This document shows, in pieces, positions 1-8,480 of a stretch of 64,000 nt of DNA (its first letter is position 1; every line of letters begins with the position of its first letter). Under the pieces are notes generated by a model. That model was not told the DNA's origin. It saw nothing but the letters and a program-made list of their open reading frames with translations, and ran no database searches. Both the position numbers and the translations under genes were made by a program. The stretch is from an uncultured Clostridia bacterium (GTDB lineage: Bacteria > Bacillota > Clostridia > Christensenellales > Borkfalkiaceae): positions 41,604 to 105,603 of the forward strand of contig CANRND010000004.1 of assembly GCA_947631905.1 (NCBI GenBank). The letters are read 5' to 3'.

Positions 1-2381
1 ATAAACACCGCCGTTCCCAGCGCCACCGCGACCGAAAGGATGTACGAAACGGGCTTTATGGCATAGACAAACGCCATCGTCGCCATTTCATTGAGCTTCA
101 TCACGAGGTACATGAGCGGATAGCCGAAAAGCGCCCCGCAAGCAGTGCCGATGAGGGTGAGGAGTAAAATTTCCACGATGAGCGCGAAACTCACCTGGAA
201 GTGGGTAAAGCCCAGCACTTTCAGCGTGGCCATGTCGCGCGTGCGCTCCTTGACGTTGAGGAGCGACAAATTATACAGCACCACCACGGAGAGCAGAATG
301 GCAAACACCATGAGCGTGTATTTCATGGCGTTGGTCGAGGAGATCAGGTTCTCGATCTCCGCGCGGCGGTCCCCCATCGTCTTTGCCGTTCCCGTGCCGT
401 TTACCTCGTTGAGCAGATCGCGCACCTCGTCGGGAGAATCCGTCTGCACCCAGACGTTCTCCTGGTAGTAACAGTCGTCCGCAAAATTGTTCTCCGTCGT
501 GAAAAATCCGTTCCACGTCGAAGTGGGAACGACGTCCTCGATGGTGTATTCCGCGATGCAGGAGCCGAGCGCAAAGGTGAACGTATCCCCTTTCTCCACG
601 CCGAGGACTTCCGCCGTGATCCTGCTCATCGTGCTTCCGCCCGCAGTGATCCCGCTCATCACCGATCCCTCGGGAATGACGTACACGGAAATATCCTTGT
701 TCTGTTTCGGCGTGCGGGCGGTCGCCACATAGATGCGCACCCGCTCGTACGTTCCGATCTTTCCCGACGACTTCATCTCGTCGAGCGCGGAAAAGAACTC
801 TTCCTCCTGCGCCGCCGTATAGGGACTTGTCACGTCGTAATGGCAAAGCACGCCGTAGTCGTTTTCCACCGAGTTCGTCATCGTGTCGCCGATGCCGAAA
901 CTCGTGACGAGAAGCGCCGCGCACCCCATAACGCCGATGACCGTCATGAGCGATCTGCCCCAGTTGATGCGGATATTGCGGATCGCCATGCGGCAGGAAA
1001 GAAGCAGATGCCTCGATTCCTTGCTCCGCCCCGTGCCGCGCTTTACTTTCGGCGTATAGCGGATCTGTTTGGGCCGCATGCACTCCGCGGGATTTTCTTT
1101 CATCACCGAGCGCGCCGCCCACACGCCGATGAGCAGGGACAGCAGGCAGACGACCGCCGTCATGCCGAACGTCCACGGCATACTGTAAACGGTGCCGACG
1201 ATCTTGGGCATGGAGAAGATGAGGCCGTATTTCACCGTCATGACGGCGGGGACGATGAGCGGCCCGATGACCGCCCCGAGAACACAGCCGAAAAAGGTGA
1301 CGGCGGCGCTCATAAAGGCATAGTGGAACACGATCCTGCCGTTCGTCATGCCGAGCGCCTTAAAGGTTCCGATGTTGATCCGCTCGCGCAGAACGAGGCG
1401 GCTGATGCTCGTCATGATCACCAGAATGGAGACGAGGAAGAAGATGACGGGGAAGATGTAGAGCATGTTCTTGCTCTGTTCCACCTCGTTGTCGAGGATC
1501 ACAACCGATTCCATTGTGTCACGGTCGTAGACGAACAGCAGATTGCTCTCCTCTTTCGCCGCAAAGTGCGCGCGGATGTCCTCTTTCATCTCCGAAAAAT
1601 TTTCACAAGAGAGGAGAGCCTGGTTGCGGCACTTTTCCACCGTTTCCCGCACCTTGTCGCTCACTTTTGTCTCGGTCACGATACTCGCAAAGAGCGCGTT
1701 CTCCATCGGGAGCCGCGCAACGACTTCGTCCGCGATCGCCTCCACGACAACGTCGGTCGAAAGAAATACGGGGGAGTTGGAATAGATGTTCACGCCCTCC
1801 ACCGAGTGCATGAGACCCGTGATTACAAAAGAATACAGATAGGGGATCTCGATTTTGAAGTCTTTGAGTTCGGGTACGAGCGTGCCATAGGCGGAAAGTT
1901 GCTCCGAGAGCGTTTCCCCCGCCGCCGCGGCAAATTCACGGAACGCGGTAAATTCCACGTTGAGCGTATCGCCCACATGGTAGTTGTAAAGATCGGCAAC
2001 CGTCTTATCAATGAGAACGCCCCGCTCTCCCTCGACGATGTAGGGGCGGTTGATCTCGCCGTCCGAGACGAAGATCTTTGCGATGTTGTGTACGCTGTCG
2101 TCCCCCGTTTTGGCGAACTCGCCGTCCGAATAGATACGGTATTCGAGCCGCTCTGCCCCGAGGCCTTCAAGATAGTCCCCGTCGCCGTCCTCAAACGCCG
2201 TCGTCTGCACGATGAGGTCGGCGAGGTTGGACTCTTCGAGATAGCGGTCCGAGCGCACGCGGAGGGTCTGCGTATTGGAAATGAAGCCCAAAAACAGCGT
2301 GACGGCGAGCGCGGTGATCATGAACATGGAGAGGTATTGGAACCAGTTCCGGAACAGCTCGCGCACCATGAGTTTGAGCAT
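1..2381 (-). CDS. ABC transporter permease, FtsX/MacB type (3' end beyond window)
   Basis: This is the membrane subunit of an ATP-driven exporter or extracytoplasmic mechanotransmission system, working with the ATPase encoded just upstream. About 793 codons are visible and no stop is reached before the left edge. A membrane segment lies at residues about 12-35, followed by a long extracytoplasmic region. A block of membrane helices at about 305-420 contains RERINIGTFKALGM. Another helix lies near 475-490, followed by a second extracytoplasmic region. A last FtsX block from about 685 contains KERTRDMATLKVLGF. The two FtsX domains are typical of long Bacillota permeases. The ATG at 2381 is 8 nt after the ATPase stop, so the two genes are co-transcribed. 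The substrate cannot be told from sequence. Family assignment is secure. Confidence 0.9.
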   Translation of the reverse strand, partial: MLKLMVRELFRNWFQYLSMFMITALAVTLFLGFISNTQTLRVRSDRYLEESNLADLIVQTTAFEDGDGDYLEGLGAERLEYRIYSDGEFAKTGDDSVHNIAKIFVSDGEINRPYIVEGERGVLIDKTVADLYNYHVGDTLNVEFTAFREFAAAAGETLSEQLSAYGTLVPELKDFKIEIPYLYSFVITGLMHSVEGVNIYSNSPVFLSTDVVVEAIADEVVARLPMENALFASIVTETKVSDKVRETVEKCRNQALLSCENFSEMKEDIRAHFAAKEESNLLFVYDRDTMESVVILDNEVEQSKNMLYIFPVIFFLVSILVIMTSISRLVLRERINIGTFKALGMTNGRIVFHYAFMSAAVTFFGCVLGAVIGPLIVPAVMTVKYGLIFSMPKIVGTVYSMPWTFGMTAVVCLLSLLIGVWAARSVMKENPAECMRPKQIRYTPKVKRGTGRSKESRHLLLSCRMAIRNIRINWGRSLMTVIGVMGCAALLVTSFGIGDTMTNSVENDYGVLCHYDVTSPYTAAQEEEFFSALDEMKSSGKIGTYERVRIYVATARTPKQNKDISVYVIPEGSVMSGITAGGSTMSRITAEVLGVEKGDTFTFALGSCIAEYTIEDVVPTSTWNGFFTTENNFADDCYYQENVWVQTDSPDEVRDLLNEVNGTGTAKTMGDRRAEIENLISSTNAMKYTLMVFAILLSVVVLYNLSLLNVKERTRDMATLKVLGFTHFQVSFALIVEILLLTLIGTACGALFGYPLMYLVMKLNEMATMAFVYAIKPVSYILSVAVALGTAVF

Positions 2382-2389
2382 GAGCCTGT

Positions 2390-3085
2390 TTACCACTCTA
2401 TTTCACCTGCCTCGACGGGATGTTCGTTTAAAACGTTACTCACGACCTTTCCGTCCGAAAGGGCGATGACGCGGTCGGCGACCTGCGCGAGCTTCGCATT
2501 GTGGGTGACGACGATGACCGTGGTGCCGTATTCGTTTTTCAGCTCCCGCAAAAGGGCGACGATCTTCCGCCCTGTTTTGGAGTCGAGCGCGCCCGTCGGC
2601 TCGTCGCAGAGGAGCAGGGGCGGCTTTTTCACGATGGCGCGCGCAATGGCGACGCGCTGCTGCTCGCCGCCCGAAAGCTGTGCGGGGAAGTTGTTACCCC
2701 GCTCCGAAAGCCCCACCTTTTCAAGCGCGGCGTTCTCCTCCATGCTTCCCGCGCAACGGGCGATGGCGACGTTCTCCCGCGCCGTTAAATTGGGCATGAG
2801 ATTATAGAATTGAAAGACAAACCCGATGTCGCGGCGGCGGTAGGAGACGAGCTGTTTTGCGGTATAGGCGGTGACGTCCTTGCCGAAGACGAACACGCTG
2901 CCGCTGTCCGCCCTGTCCATCCCGCCCAAAATATTGAGGAGCGTGCTTTTCCCCGAACCGCTCGGCCCGAGGATCACGGTAAACTCGCCCGCGTTGATTT
3001 CAAAAGAGACTCCGTCCAGCGCTTTGACCTCGCGCCGTCCGTTTCCGTAAGTCTTTTTCAGATCGGCGATCCGCAAACCTTCCAT
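2390..3085 (-). CDS. ABC transporter ATP-binding protein, LolD/MacB/FtsE type
   Basis: This cytoplasmic ATPase energises the FtsX-type permease that follows it. It has the Walker A motif GPSGSGKS, the signature LSGGEQQRVAIARA, the Walker B motif LLLCDEPTGALD and a switch His in VVTHN. Its length of about 231 residues is normal for this family. An in-frame GTG exists at 3094, but the AAGGG Shine-Dalgarno ends 6-7 nt before the ATG at 3085, so the ATG is preferred. It is the first gene of the operon and has a consensus promoter 31 nt upstream. What is exported is unknown. Confidence 0.93.
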   Translation of the reverse strand: MEGLRIADLKKTYGNGRREVKALDGVSFEINAGEFTVILGPSGSGKSTLLNILGGMDRADSGSVFVFGKDVTAYTAKQLVSYRRRDIGFVFQFYNLMPNLTARENVAIARCAGSMEENAALEKVGLSERGNNFPAQLSGGEQQRVAIARAIVKKPPLLLCDEPTGALDSKTGRKIVALLRELKNEYGTTVIVVTHNAKLAQVADRVIALSDGKVVSNVLNEHPVEAGEIEW

Positions 3086-3115
3086 TTTTTTCACCCTTGA
3101 CTTTAACCTGCTTCT

Positions 3116-3144
3116 ATTATACCACGCGCGGCTTTTTTTGGCAA
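3116..3144 (-). promoter_or_regulatory. sigma-A promoter of the ABC operon
   Basis: On the minus strand TTGCCA (3144-3139) and a perfect TATAAT (3121-3116) are separated by 17 nt, 31 nt upstream of the ATPase start. Confidence 0.75.
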
Positions 3145-3190
3145 GCGGCGGGCTATCATCATCTCTTATGACGTTTGTAAAGGTTTTGTG

Positions 3191-3220
3191 AAAAACCGTC
3201 GGGCAACAACTGCCCGACGG
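3191..3220 (-). terminator. intrinsic terminator of the grpE-dnaK-dnaJ operon
   Basis: There is a perfect 10-bp stem (CCGTCGGGCA and its complement) with a 5-nt loop, followed on the minus strand by five T. It lies 12 nt after the dnaJ stop. Confidence 0.85.
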
Positions 3221-3232
3221 CGGAAAACGATC

Positions 3233-4360
3233 TCAATAGGGATCCTTGCCGTAGAGCGCAGACACGTTGTCCGCGAACTTTTTGGCCTTTTCGTACTGTT
3301 TGATCTCGAACGAAGCGGCGTCTTCGAGCTTTTTTTTCTGCTCTTTGGTGAGCTTTGTCGGCACTTCGACGAACACTTTGAGATAGAGATTTCCCGTACC
3401 GTTGCGCGTTTTAAGCCCCTTGCCGCGCACTGTGAACGTTGTGCCGCTTTGCGTTCCCTCGGGAATGGTGTAATCGAACGTATCGTCGATCTCGGGGACT
3501 TTCACCGTGCCGCCGAGCGCCGCCACCGTAAAGGGAACGGGCAGATCGAGATACAGGTCGTTTTTTTCGCGGCGGAACAGCTTGTGCGGCTCTACGCGGA
3601 ATACGACGATGAGATCGCCTGCCGCCGCGCCGTTTTCCCCCGCCTGCCCGAAGCCGCGCTTGCGGATGTAAGAGTTGGTATCCACGCCTGCGGGAATGTT
3701 CAAGGAGACGGTGGTCTCTTTGCGGAGGAAGCCCTTGCCCTTGCAATCGGGACACTTTTCGGTGATGATCTTGCCCGTGCCGCCGCAATCGGGACAGTTC
3801 CCCACGCGCACCGTTCTGCCGAACAGAGTATCCTGCGTGTAGCGCAACTGTCCTCTGCCGCCGCATTTCGTACAAGTCTTGTAGGCGGAACCGTTCTTCG
3901 CGCCCGTACCCTTGCATGCCGCGCAGGGTTCGTTGCGGAAATAGGTGAGAGGCTTGACGCATCCCTTTGCGGCGTCCATGAAAGAGAGCTTCATCTCGAT
4001 CTGGATGTCGTCGCCCGTGTCGTCCCTGTGCGCGGCGCCGCCGCCGAACCCGAACATGGAGCTGAAAAACTCTCCGAGGTCCCCCATGCCGCCGAAATCC
4101 GCGCCGAAACCGCCCATGCCGCCCATGCCGCCCATGCCGGGATGTTCGAGTTCATAGTCGTATGCGGCGCGCTTCTGCTTGTCGGAGAGGGTCTCGTTCG
4201 CTTCGTTGATCTCCTTGAATTTCTCCGCCGCGGCTGCGTCGCCGGGGTGAAGGTCGGGGTGATACTGCTTTGCGAGTTTGCGGTACGCCGCTTTGATCTC
4301 ATCCTCGGTCGCGTCTTTTTTGACCCCGAGAATGTCGTAATAATTCTTCTTGTCTGCCAT
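3233..4360 (-). CDS. dnaJ: chaperone DnaJ (Hsp40)
   Basis: This co-chaperone stimulates the ATPase of DnaK and delivers unfolded clients to it in the cytoplasm. It has 375 residues, the normal length for type I DnaJ. The J domain at 1-70 carries HPD at residues 34-36. A short Gly/Met/Phe-rich segment with tandem GMG units spans 75-110. Four CxxCxGxG zinc motifs ([32 protein letters not shown]) span about 146-210, and a C-terminal client-binding region follows. It is the last gene of grpE-dnaK-dnaJ. No Shine-Dalgarno lies close to the ATG; the nearest, GAGG, is about 14 nt away at the base of an intergenic hairpin. Confidence 0.98.
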   Translation of the reverse strand: MADKKNYYDILGVKKDATEDEIKAAYRKLAKQYHPDLHPGDAAAAEKFKEINEANETLSDKQKRAAYDYELEHPGMGGMGGMGGFGADFGGMGDLGEFFSSMFGFGGGAAHRDDTGDDIQIEMKLSFMDAAKGCVKPLTYFRNEPCAACKGTGAKNGSAYKTCTKCGGRGQLRYTQDTLFGRTVRVGNCPDCGGTGKIITEKCPDCKGKGFLRKETTVSLNIPAGVDTNSYIRKRGFGQAGENGAAAGDLIVVFRVEPHKLFRREKNDLYLDLPVPFTVAALGGTVKVPEIDDTFDYTIPEGTQSGTTFTVRGKGLKTRNGTGNLYLKVFVEVPTKLTKEQKKKLEDAASFEIKQYEKAKKFADNVSALYGKDPY

Positions 4361-4376
4361 AAAACAAAAATTGCCT

Positions 4377-4407
4377 CGCCCGCCCGCGCGTCAAGCGCGG
4401 GCGGGCG
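4377..4407 (-). promoter_or_regulatory. GC-rich hairpin between dnaK and dnaJ
   Basis: A perfect 13-bp inverted repeat (CGCCCGCCCGCGC and its complement, 5-nt loop) is followed on the minus strand by GAGGCAATTTTTGTTTT and then the dnaJ ATG. The T tract starts about 7 nt from the stem, so this could be a partial terminator or an mRNA-stability hairpin that lowers dnaJ relative to dnaK. The structure is seen; the role is inference. Confidence 0.6.
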
Positions 4408-4449
4408 GAGTTTCTCCGATAAAAATGGATGTGCCGTTAACTCAGGCTT

Positions 4450-6243
4450 TTATTGATGGAACTCTTCGTCGCCGCCGTCCTGCGCGCCGTTCGGAGCGCC
4501 CTGCGCGCCCGCTTGCTGGTAGAACTTTGCAAAGATGGGCTGAACTTTGTTCGACAGTTCCGCAAACGCCGCCTTGTACTGTTCCTCGTCGTCCGAGTCG
4601 AGCGCTTTCTTCGCCTCTTCGGTCGCGGAAGTGAGCGCCGCCTTGTCGTCCTCCGTGAGCTTGTCGCCGCTCTCTTTCACCGTCTGTTCCACGGAGAAGA
4701 TGAGACCGTCGAGCTTGTTGCGCTCCTCCACTTTCTGCTTGCGCTTCTTGTCCTCTTCGGCAAAGCGCTCCGCCTCTTTCACCGCCTTGTCGATCTCTTC
4801 CTCGGTGAGATTGGTGGAAGAAGTGATTGTAATATCCGTACTCTTGCCCGTGCCGAGGTCTTTCGCTTCGACGTGGACGATGCCGTTCGCGTCGACGTCG
4901 AACGTGACTTCGATCTGCGGGATCCCGCGGGGAGCGGGCGCAATGCCCGTTAAAGTGAACTTGCCCATCGTCTTGTTGTCGCGGCAAAATTCGCGTTCGC
5001 CCTGCAAGACGTGGATCTCCACCGTCGTCTGGTTGTCCGCCGCCGTGGAGAATACCTGGCTCTTATGGGTGGGAATGGTGGTGTTTCTGTCGATAAGGCG
5101 GGTGAACACGCCGCCGAGCGTTTCGATGCCGAGGGAAAGCGGCATGACGTCGAGAAGAAGCACGTCTTTCACTTCGCCCGAGAGAACGCCGCCCTGGATC
5201 GCCGCGCCGACCGCCACGCATTCGTCGGGGTTGATCCCTTTGAAAGGTTCCTTGCCCGTGATCTGCTTGACTTTTTCGACGACTGCGGGAACGCGGGTGG
5301 AACCACCCACGAGAATGACCTTGCCGATGTCGTTATAGGAGAGCCCCGCGTCTTTCATGGCGAGCCGCATGGGTTCCGCCGTCTTTTCCACGAGGTCGGA
5401 AATAAGCGTTTCGAACTTCTGGCGGGTGATTTCGAGTTCGAGGTGCGCGGGACCTGCCTCCGTCATGGAGATGAACGGCAGGGAAACGGTGGTAGACGTC
5501 ATGCCCGAAAGCTCGATCTTCGCCTTTTCGGCGGCCTCTTTGAGCCGTTGCATCGCCATCTTGTCTTTGGAAAGGTCCACGCCGTGGCTCTTCTTAAATT
5601 CTTCCACCATGTAGTCCATGAGGCGTTTATCGAAGTCGTCGCCGCCGAGCATGTTGTTGCCGTTGGTGGCAAGGACCTCAAACACGCCGTCCGAAATTTC
5701 GAGAATGGAGACGTCGAACGTACCGCCGCCGAGGTCGTAGATCATCACCTTGTTGCTCTCTTTGTCCTTATCGAGGCCGTAAGCGAGCGCCGCCGCCGTC
5801 GGCTCGTTGATGATACGGAGCACGTTGAGGCCCGCGATCTTGCCCGCGTCCTTTGTGGCCTGGCGCTGTGCGTCGGTGAAGTAAGCGGGGCAGGTGATGA
5901 CGGCGTCCGTCACTTTACTGCCGAGATAGGCCTCCGCGTCCGCTTTGAGCTTGCCTAAGATCATTGCGGAAATTTCCTGCGGGGAATAGGACTTTTCGTC
6001 GATCTTTACTTTATAATCCGACCCCATTTTCCGTTTGATGGAGCTGACCGTCTTGTCGGGATTGGCGACCGCCTGACGCTTCGCCACCTGCCCGACAACG
6101 CGGGAGCCGTCCTTTTGGAATGCGACGACGGACGGGGTCGTTCTGCTCCCCTCCGCATTTGCGATGACGACGGGTTCCCCGCCTTCCATGACCGCGACGC
6201 AAGAATTGGTTGTTCCCAAATCGATACCGATGATTTTCGCCAT
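4450..6243 (-). CDS. dnaK: chaperone DnaK (Hsp70)
   Basis: This is the ATP-dependent cytoplasmic chaperone that cycles with DnaJ and GrpE. It has 597 residues. The N-terminal actin-like ATPase domain begins [13 protein letters not shown] and contains the phosphate loop [10 protein letters not shown] near residue 168 and VGGSTRVP near 315. The interdomain linker [13 protein letters not shown] near 360 leads into the substrate-binding domain, followed by a charged helical lid and a short Gly/Gln-rich tail. It is slightly shorter than the E. coli protein because of the tail. The gene sits 26 nt after grpE. No CIRCE inverted repeat is seen upstream of the operon. Confidence 0.98.
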   Translation of the reverse strand: MAKIIGIDLGTTNSCVAVMEGGEPVVIANAEGSRTTPSVVAFQKDGSRVVGQVAKRQAVANPDKTVSSIKRKMGSDYKVKIDEKSYSPQEISAMILGKLKADAEAYLGSKVTDAVITCPAYFTDAQRQATKDAGKIAGLNVLRIINEPTAAALAYGLDKDKESNKVMIYDLGGGTFDVSILEISDGVFEVLATNGNNMLGGDDFDKRLMDYMVEEFKKSHGVDLSKDKMAMQRLKEAAEKAKIELSGMTSTTVSLPFISMTEAGPAHLELEITRQKFETLISDLVEKTAEPMRLAMKDAGLSYNDIGKVILVGGSTRVPAVVEKVKQITGKEPFKGINPDECVAVGAAIQGGVLSGEVKDVLLLDVMPLSLGIETLGGVFTRLIDRNTTIPTHKSQVFSTAADNQTTVEIHVLQGEREFCRDNKTMGKFTLTGIAPAPRGIPQIEVTFDVDANGIVHVEAKDLGTGKSTDITITSSTNLTEEEIDKAVKEAERFAEEDKKRKQKVEERNKLDGLIFSVEQTVKESGDKLTEDDKAALTSATEEAKKALDSDDEEQYKAAFAELSNKVQPIFAKFYQQAGAQGAPNGAQDGGDEEFHQ

Positions 6244-6269
6244 AATATGATTTCTCTCCTTACTGTTTT

Positions 6270-6845
6270 TTATTTGATGACAACGACCTGCGCGTATCTC
6301 AGCACCTTGCCGTTTTGTTTATAGCCCTTGCGGTAGACCTGTTTGACCGTGCCGCTCGTCTCCCCCTCTTCGGGATCGACCGCCATGATCGCCTCGCACT
6401 CCTCCGCGTCAAATTCCTGCCCGACGGGATCCACGATCTCGATTTTTTCCTCTTTCAGAAGATTCCAAAAACTTGCCGTTACCATTGAGATGCCCTTTTT
6501 CGTGGCTTCGTCCCGGCAGACTTCGAGCGCGCGTTCGAGGTTATCCGCGATGGGGAAGAGTTTGCACACAACGTCCGCACGCCCCTCCTCGTAGCGCCGC
6601 GCGCTTTCCCGCGCCGTGCGCTTGCGGTAGTTCTCGTACTCCGCCGTCACCGAATACCACTTCCGCTTGAAGTCCTCCGCCTGCGCTTTCAGCGCGGAAA
6701 GTTCCTCTTCTTTTGTCTGCTCCGCAGGTTCCGTAGCGGGCTTAGACGGTTCCGTCTGCTCCGCCTGCGGCTCCCTTTCAAGCTCCGTTTGAGCCTCTTC
6801 GCGGGCTTCTTTCAGAGGTTCTTCCTGTTTCTTTTTCTTGTCCAC
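6270..6845 (-). CDS. grpE: nucleotide exchange factor GrpE
   Basis: This factor releases ADP from DnaK. The first 50 of 191 residues are low-complexity and rich in Glu, Gln and Lys. A coiled-coil dimerisation helix follows (about 48-85) and contains [21 protein letters not shown]. The C-terminal beta domain ends with the diagnostic [16 protein letters not shown]. The start is GTG at 6845; an in-frame stop lies shortly upstream and no other start fits. It is the first gene of the operon. hrcA, usually upstream in Bacillota, is absent here; the neighbour is a divergent phosphoribosyltransferase gene. Confidence 0.96.
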   Translation of the reverse strand: MDKKKKQEEPLKEAREEAQTELEREPQAEQTEPSKPATEPAEQTKEEELSALKAQAEDFKRKWYSVTAEYENYRKRTARESARRYEEGRADVVCKLFPIADNLERALEVCRDEATKKGISMVTASFWNLLKEEKIEIVDPVGQEFDAEECEAIMAVDPEEGETSGTVKQVYRKGYKQNGKVLRYAQVVVIK

Positions 6846-6976
6846 TGTCTTACCGCCGTGTGTTTGCTTGCGCCTCGCGGCGCATTTTCATACATAAATA
6901 TAATGCCAAATCCGAAAGTTCAAACGCTTTTCCGCAATTTTTTCGGAACTTTTCCCAAAAAATTTTTTCCTCGCCC

Positions 6977-7005
6977 TTTACATTGCCCCGAAAATGTATT
7001 AAAAT
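6977..7005 (+). promoter_or_regulatory. sigma-A promoter of the PyrE-like gene
   Basis: TTTACA (6977-6982) and TAAAAT (7000-7005) are separated by 17 nt. The strong Shine-Dalgarno AGGGGG (7024-7029) and ATG 7036 follow. Confidence 0.65.
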
Positions 7006-7035
7006 AATGGAAAAGAGCTTATTAGGGGGACCCAA

Positions 7036-7662
7036 ATGGAAACCAGAGGTTTGGAACTGACCGCAAAACGGAACAAAAAGGTGAAGATCCGTGTGATCGA
7101 AGGCCACTTCGCCACCCAGCACTCCCACGTCAGCCACTGCATCGACATGACCGCCGTCAAATCGGAGATGAACATGGCGAAAGAGGCGGCGAAACTTTTC
7201 TCGGAAAATTTCTACTCCACCCCCATCGACACGATCATCACGCTCGAACGCACGAAGATGCTCGGCGCGTTCCTCGCGGGCGAACTTTCGTCAGGCGGCA
7301 TCAATCAAGGCGCGGATATTGCCGTCGTCTCCCCCGAGATCACGGGAGACAAGATGATTTTGCGGGACAATCTTCTCCCCTATGTAAAGAACAAGCGGGT
7401 ATTGCTTTTAACGGCGACCGCGACGACGGGCCTGACTCTTGCAAGCGCGCTCGAAGGCATCCGCTACTACGGCGGGGAGACCGCGGGCGCGGCGGCGGTG
7501 TTCGGCGGGAATTTCTCCTTTAAGAATATCCCCGTGGTGCGCCTCTTCGGCGTGGAAGACATCCGCGGATACAGTTCGTTCTCGGCAAACGAATGCCCTT
7601 ACTGCCGCGCAGGCATAAAAATCGACGCCCTCGTCAATTCGTACGGGTATAGCAAGATATAA
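7036..7662 (+). CDS. orotate-phosphoribosyltransferase-like protein (PRTase fold)
   Basis: The 208-residue protein belongs to a Clostridia group usually annotated as orotate phosphoribosyltransferase. The PRPP-loop position reads RVLLLTATATTGLT (residues 121-134), with a hydrophobic strand and TTG loop as in PRTases, but the two acidic residues that normally precede the loop are replaced by Thr/Ala. A CPYC pair (187-190) near the C-terminus is followed by KIDALVNSYGYSKI. No other pyrimidine gene is nearby. The fold is likely; true orotate activity is doubtful because of the missing acidic pair. It could be a regulatory or redirected PRTase. It has its own promoter and is divergent from grpE. 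Confidence 0.75.
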   Translation: METRGLELTAKRNKKVKIRVIEGHFATQHSHVSHCIDMTAVKSEMNMAKEAAKLFSENFYSTPIDTIITLERTKMLGAFLAGELSSGGINQGADIAVVSPEITGDKMILRDNLLPYVKNKRVLLLTATATTGLTLASALEGIRYYGGETAGAAAVFGGNFSFKNIPVVRLFGVEDIRGYSSFSANECPYCRAGIKIDALVNSYGYSKI

Positions 7663-7664
7663 GG

Positions 7665-7864
7665 TTCACGAAAAATCTTTTGCTTCGCAAAATCTTTTTC
7701 CGTGAGGAAACTTGCATTTGCGTTTTAACTTGCTCAACCTCTTATTCGTTCCATCGGACAAAAAGGCAAAAGTAATTGCCAAATTGAGTCGCCCACGGCG
7801 GAAGTCAATTCCGCCTAAGGCAAGCAAATTTACGGCAGAAGTAGCGCTACGGCGCTCGGCATTA
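7665..7864 (+). repeat. structured dispersed element E, copy E1
   Basis: This is the first of five copies of a multi-hairpin repeat. It starts 3 nt after the stop of the PRTase gene. A head hairpin (TTCACG to CCGTGAGG, about 7665-7707) is followed by stem 2 (GGCAA 7765-7769 with TTGCC 7776-7780), the conserved AAATTGAGT (7781-7789) and stem 3 (GGCGGAA 7797-7803 with TTCCGCC 7809-7815). No credible coding frame covers it. Confidence 0.8.
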
Positions 7865-8037
7865 TTCACGAAAAATCTTTTGCTTCGCAAAATCTTTTTC
7901 CGTGAGGAAACTTGCATTTGCGTTTTAACTTGCTCAACCTCTTATTCGTTTCATCGGACAAGAAGCCGTAAGTGTGCGGCAAATTGAGTGCGCTTATGGA
8001 AAATGGCGATTTTCCAACGCGCAGTGATTTGTGAACA
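7865..8037 (+). repeat. structured dispersed element E, copy E2 (tandem to E1)
   Basis: The first about 95 nt are nearly identical to E1. Stem 2 then becomes GCCG (7965-7968) with CGGC (7977-7980), followed by the same AAATTGAGT (7981-7989) and a stem 3 of GGAAAAT (7998-8004) with ATTTTCC (8009-8015) around GGCG. The stems differ from E1 but remain paired. Confidence 0.8.
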
Positions 8038-8055
8038 TTAGGCGCATTCCCAAAA

Positions 8056-8161
8056 TGTCATTTCGACCGAAGTGAGGCAGCGAACGGAGTGGAGAAATCT
8101 CTACCATATTAAACCTAATGATGAGATTTCTCGACTTCACTTCGTTCCGCTCGAAATGACA
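8056..8161. repeat. family A palindromic repeat
   Basis: TGTCATTTCGA at one end and TCGAAATGACA at the other face inward, with GAGAAATCTCTACC and GAGATTTCTCGAC as inner arms. Copies recur at 12548-12705, 18737-18826, 25760-26100, 26396-26470 and inside metG at 50798-50829. It resembles a non-autonomous palindromic (MITE/REP-like) unit. Confidence 0.8.
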
Positions 8162-8186
8162 AATTGGAACTGCGGAGGTGAAAATT

Positions 8187-8480
8187 TTGAGTTGGAACAG
8201 ATGGGGTCAAAGCGACCCGACATATTCTCAGGCAAAGGCGGACAGCGCCGCAGCGCAAGCGGAAGCAAAAGCGGCGCGCGCACGCGACCTCAAAGCCGCA
8301 AAAGAGAAAAAAAGGCGGAAAAAGCCGCCGGCAAAGCAAACAAATAAATACGCGGCGCCGCCGATGCCCAAAGCATCGGCGGCGCCTTTTTCGTTTCAAA
8401 TCCTTACTTCTCTTTATTTTCTTTCTTTATTTTCACGTTCGAGGCGGTTCCGACGGTCGGTTAAAAGTTCGCCTTCATAG
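8187..8480 (+). CDS. candidate small basic helical protein (frame uncertain)
   Basis: A TTG at 8187 lies 8 nt after a strong GGAGG (8174-8178). Its frame begins SWNRWGQSDPTYSQ and continues as an Ala/Lys/Arg-rich helix (about residues 14-45), which looks protein-like. The frame then runs through a strong terminator hairpin at 8354-8391 and overlaps the end of the convergent GIY-YIG gene, which is not expected. The +1 frame instead stops at 8347, just before that hairpin, but gives a Ser/Arg/Lys-rich, less protein-like sequence with a poor ribosome site. A small expressed gene is likely because a plus-strand terminator follows. Which frame is real is unresolved. Confidence 0.35.
   Translation: MSWNRWGQSDPTYSQAKADSAAAQAEAKAARARDLKAAKEKKRRKKPPAKQTNKYAAPPMPKASAAPFSFQILTSLYFLSLFSRSRRFRRSVKSSPS
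8354..8391 (+). terminator. strong intrinsic terminator (plus strand)
   Basis: A perfect 14-bp stem, GGCGCCGCCGATGC and its complement, with a CCAAA loop is followed by TTTTT. It implies a transcribed plus-strand unit just upstream. Confidence 0.85.

Noticed and set aside
201..2807. An 868-codon open frame antisense to the ABC permease, and similar long antisense frames opposite ppdK, the large lipoprotein, EF-G, pheT and the P-type ATPase
   Set aside because: They are artefacts of GC-rich codon use. Their translations are Arg/His/Glu-rich without domains, and the opposite strand carries clear families with promoters and ribosome sites.
6846..7035. Search for a CIRCE operator (TTAGCACTC-N9-GAGTGCTAA) before grpE
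   Set aside because: No such inverted repeat is present in this interval.
7665..8161. CRISPR array, because of direct repeats
   Set aside because: There are only two long near-identical units with structured interiors, no short repeats with unique spacers, and no cas genes in the window.
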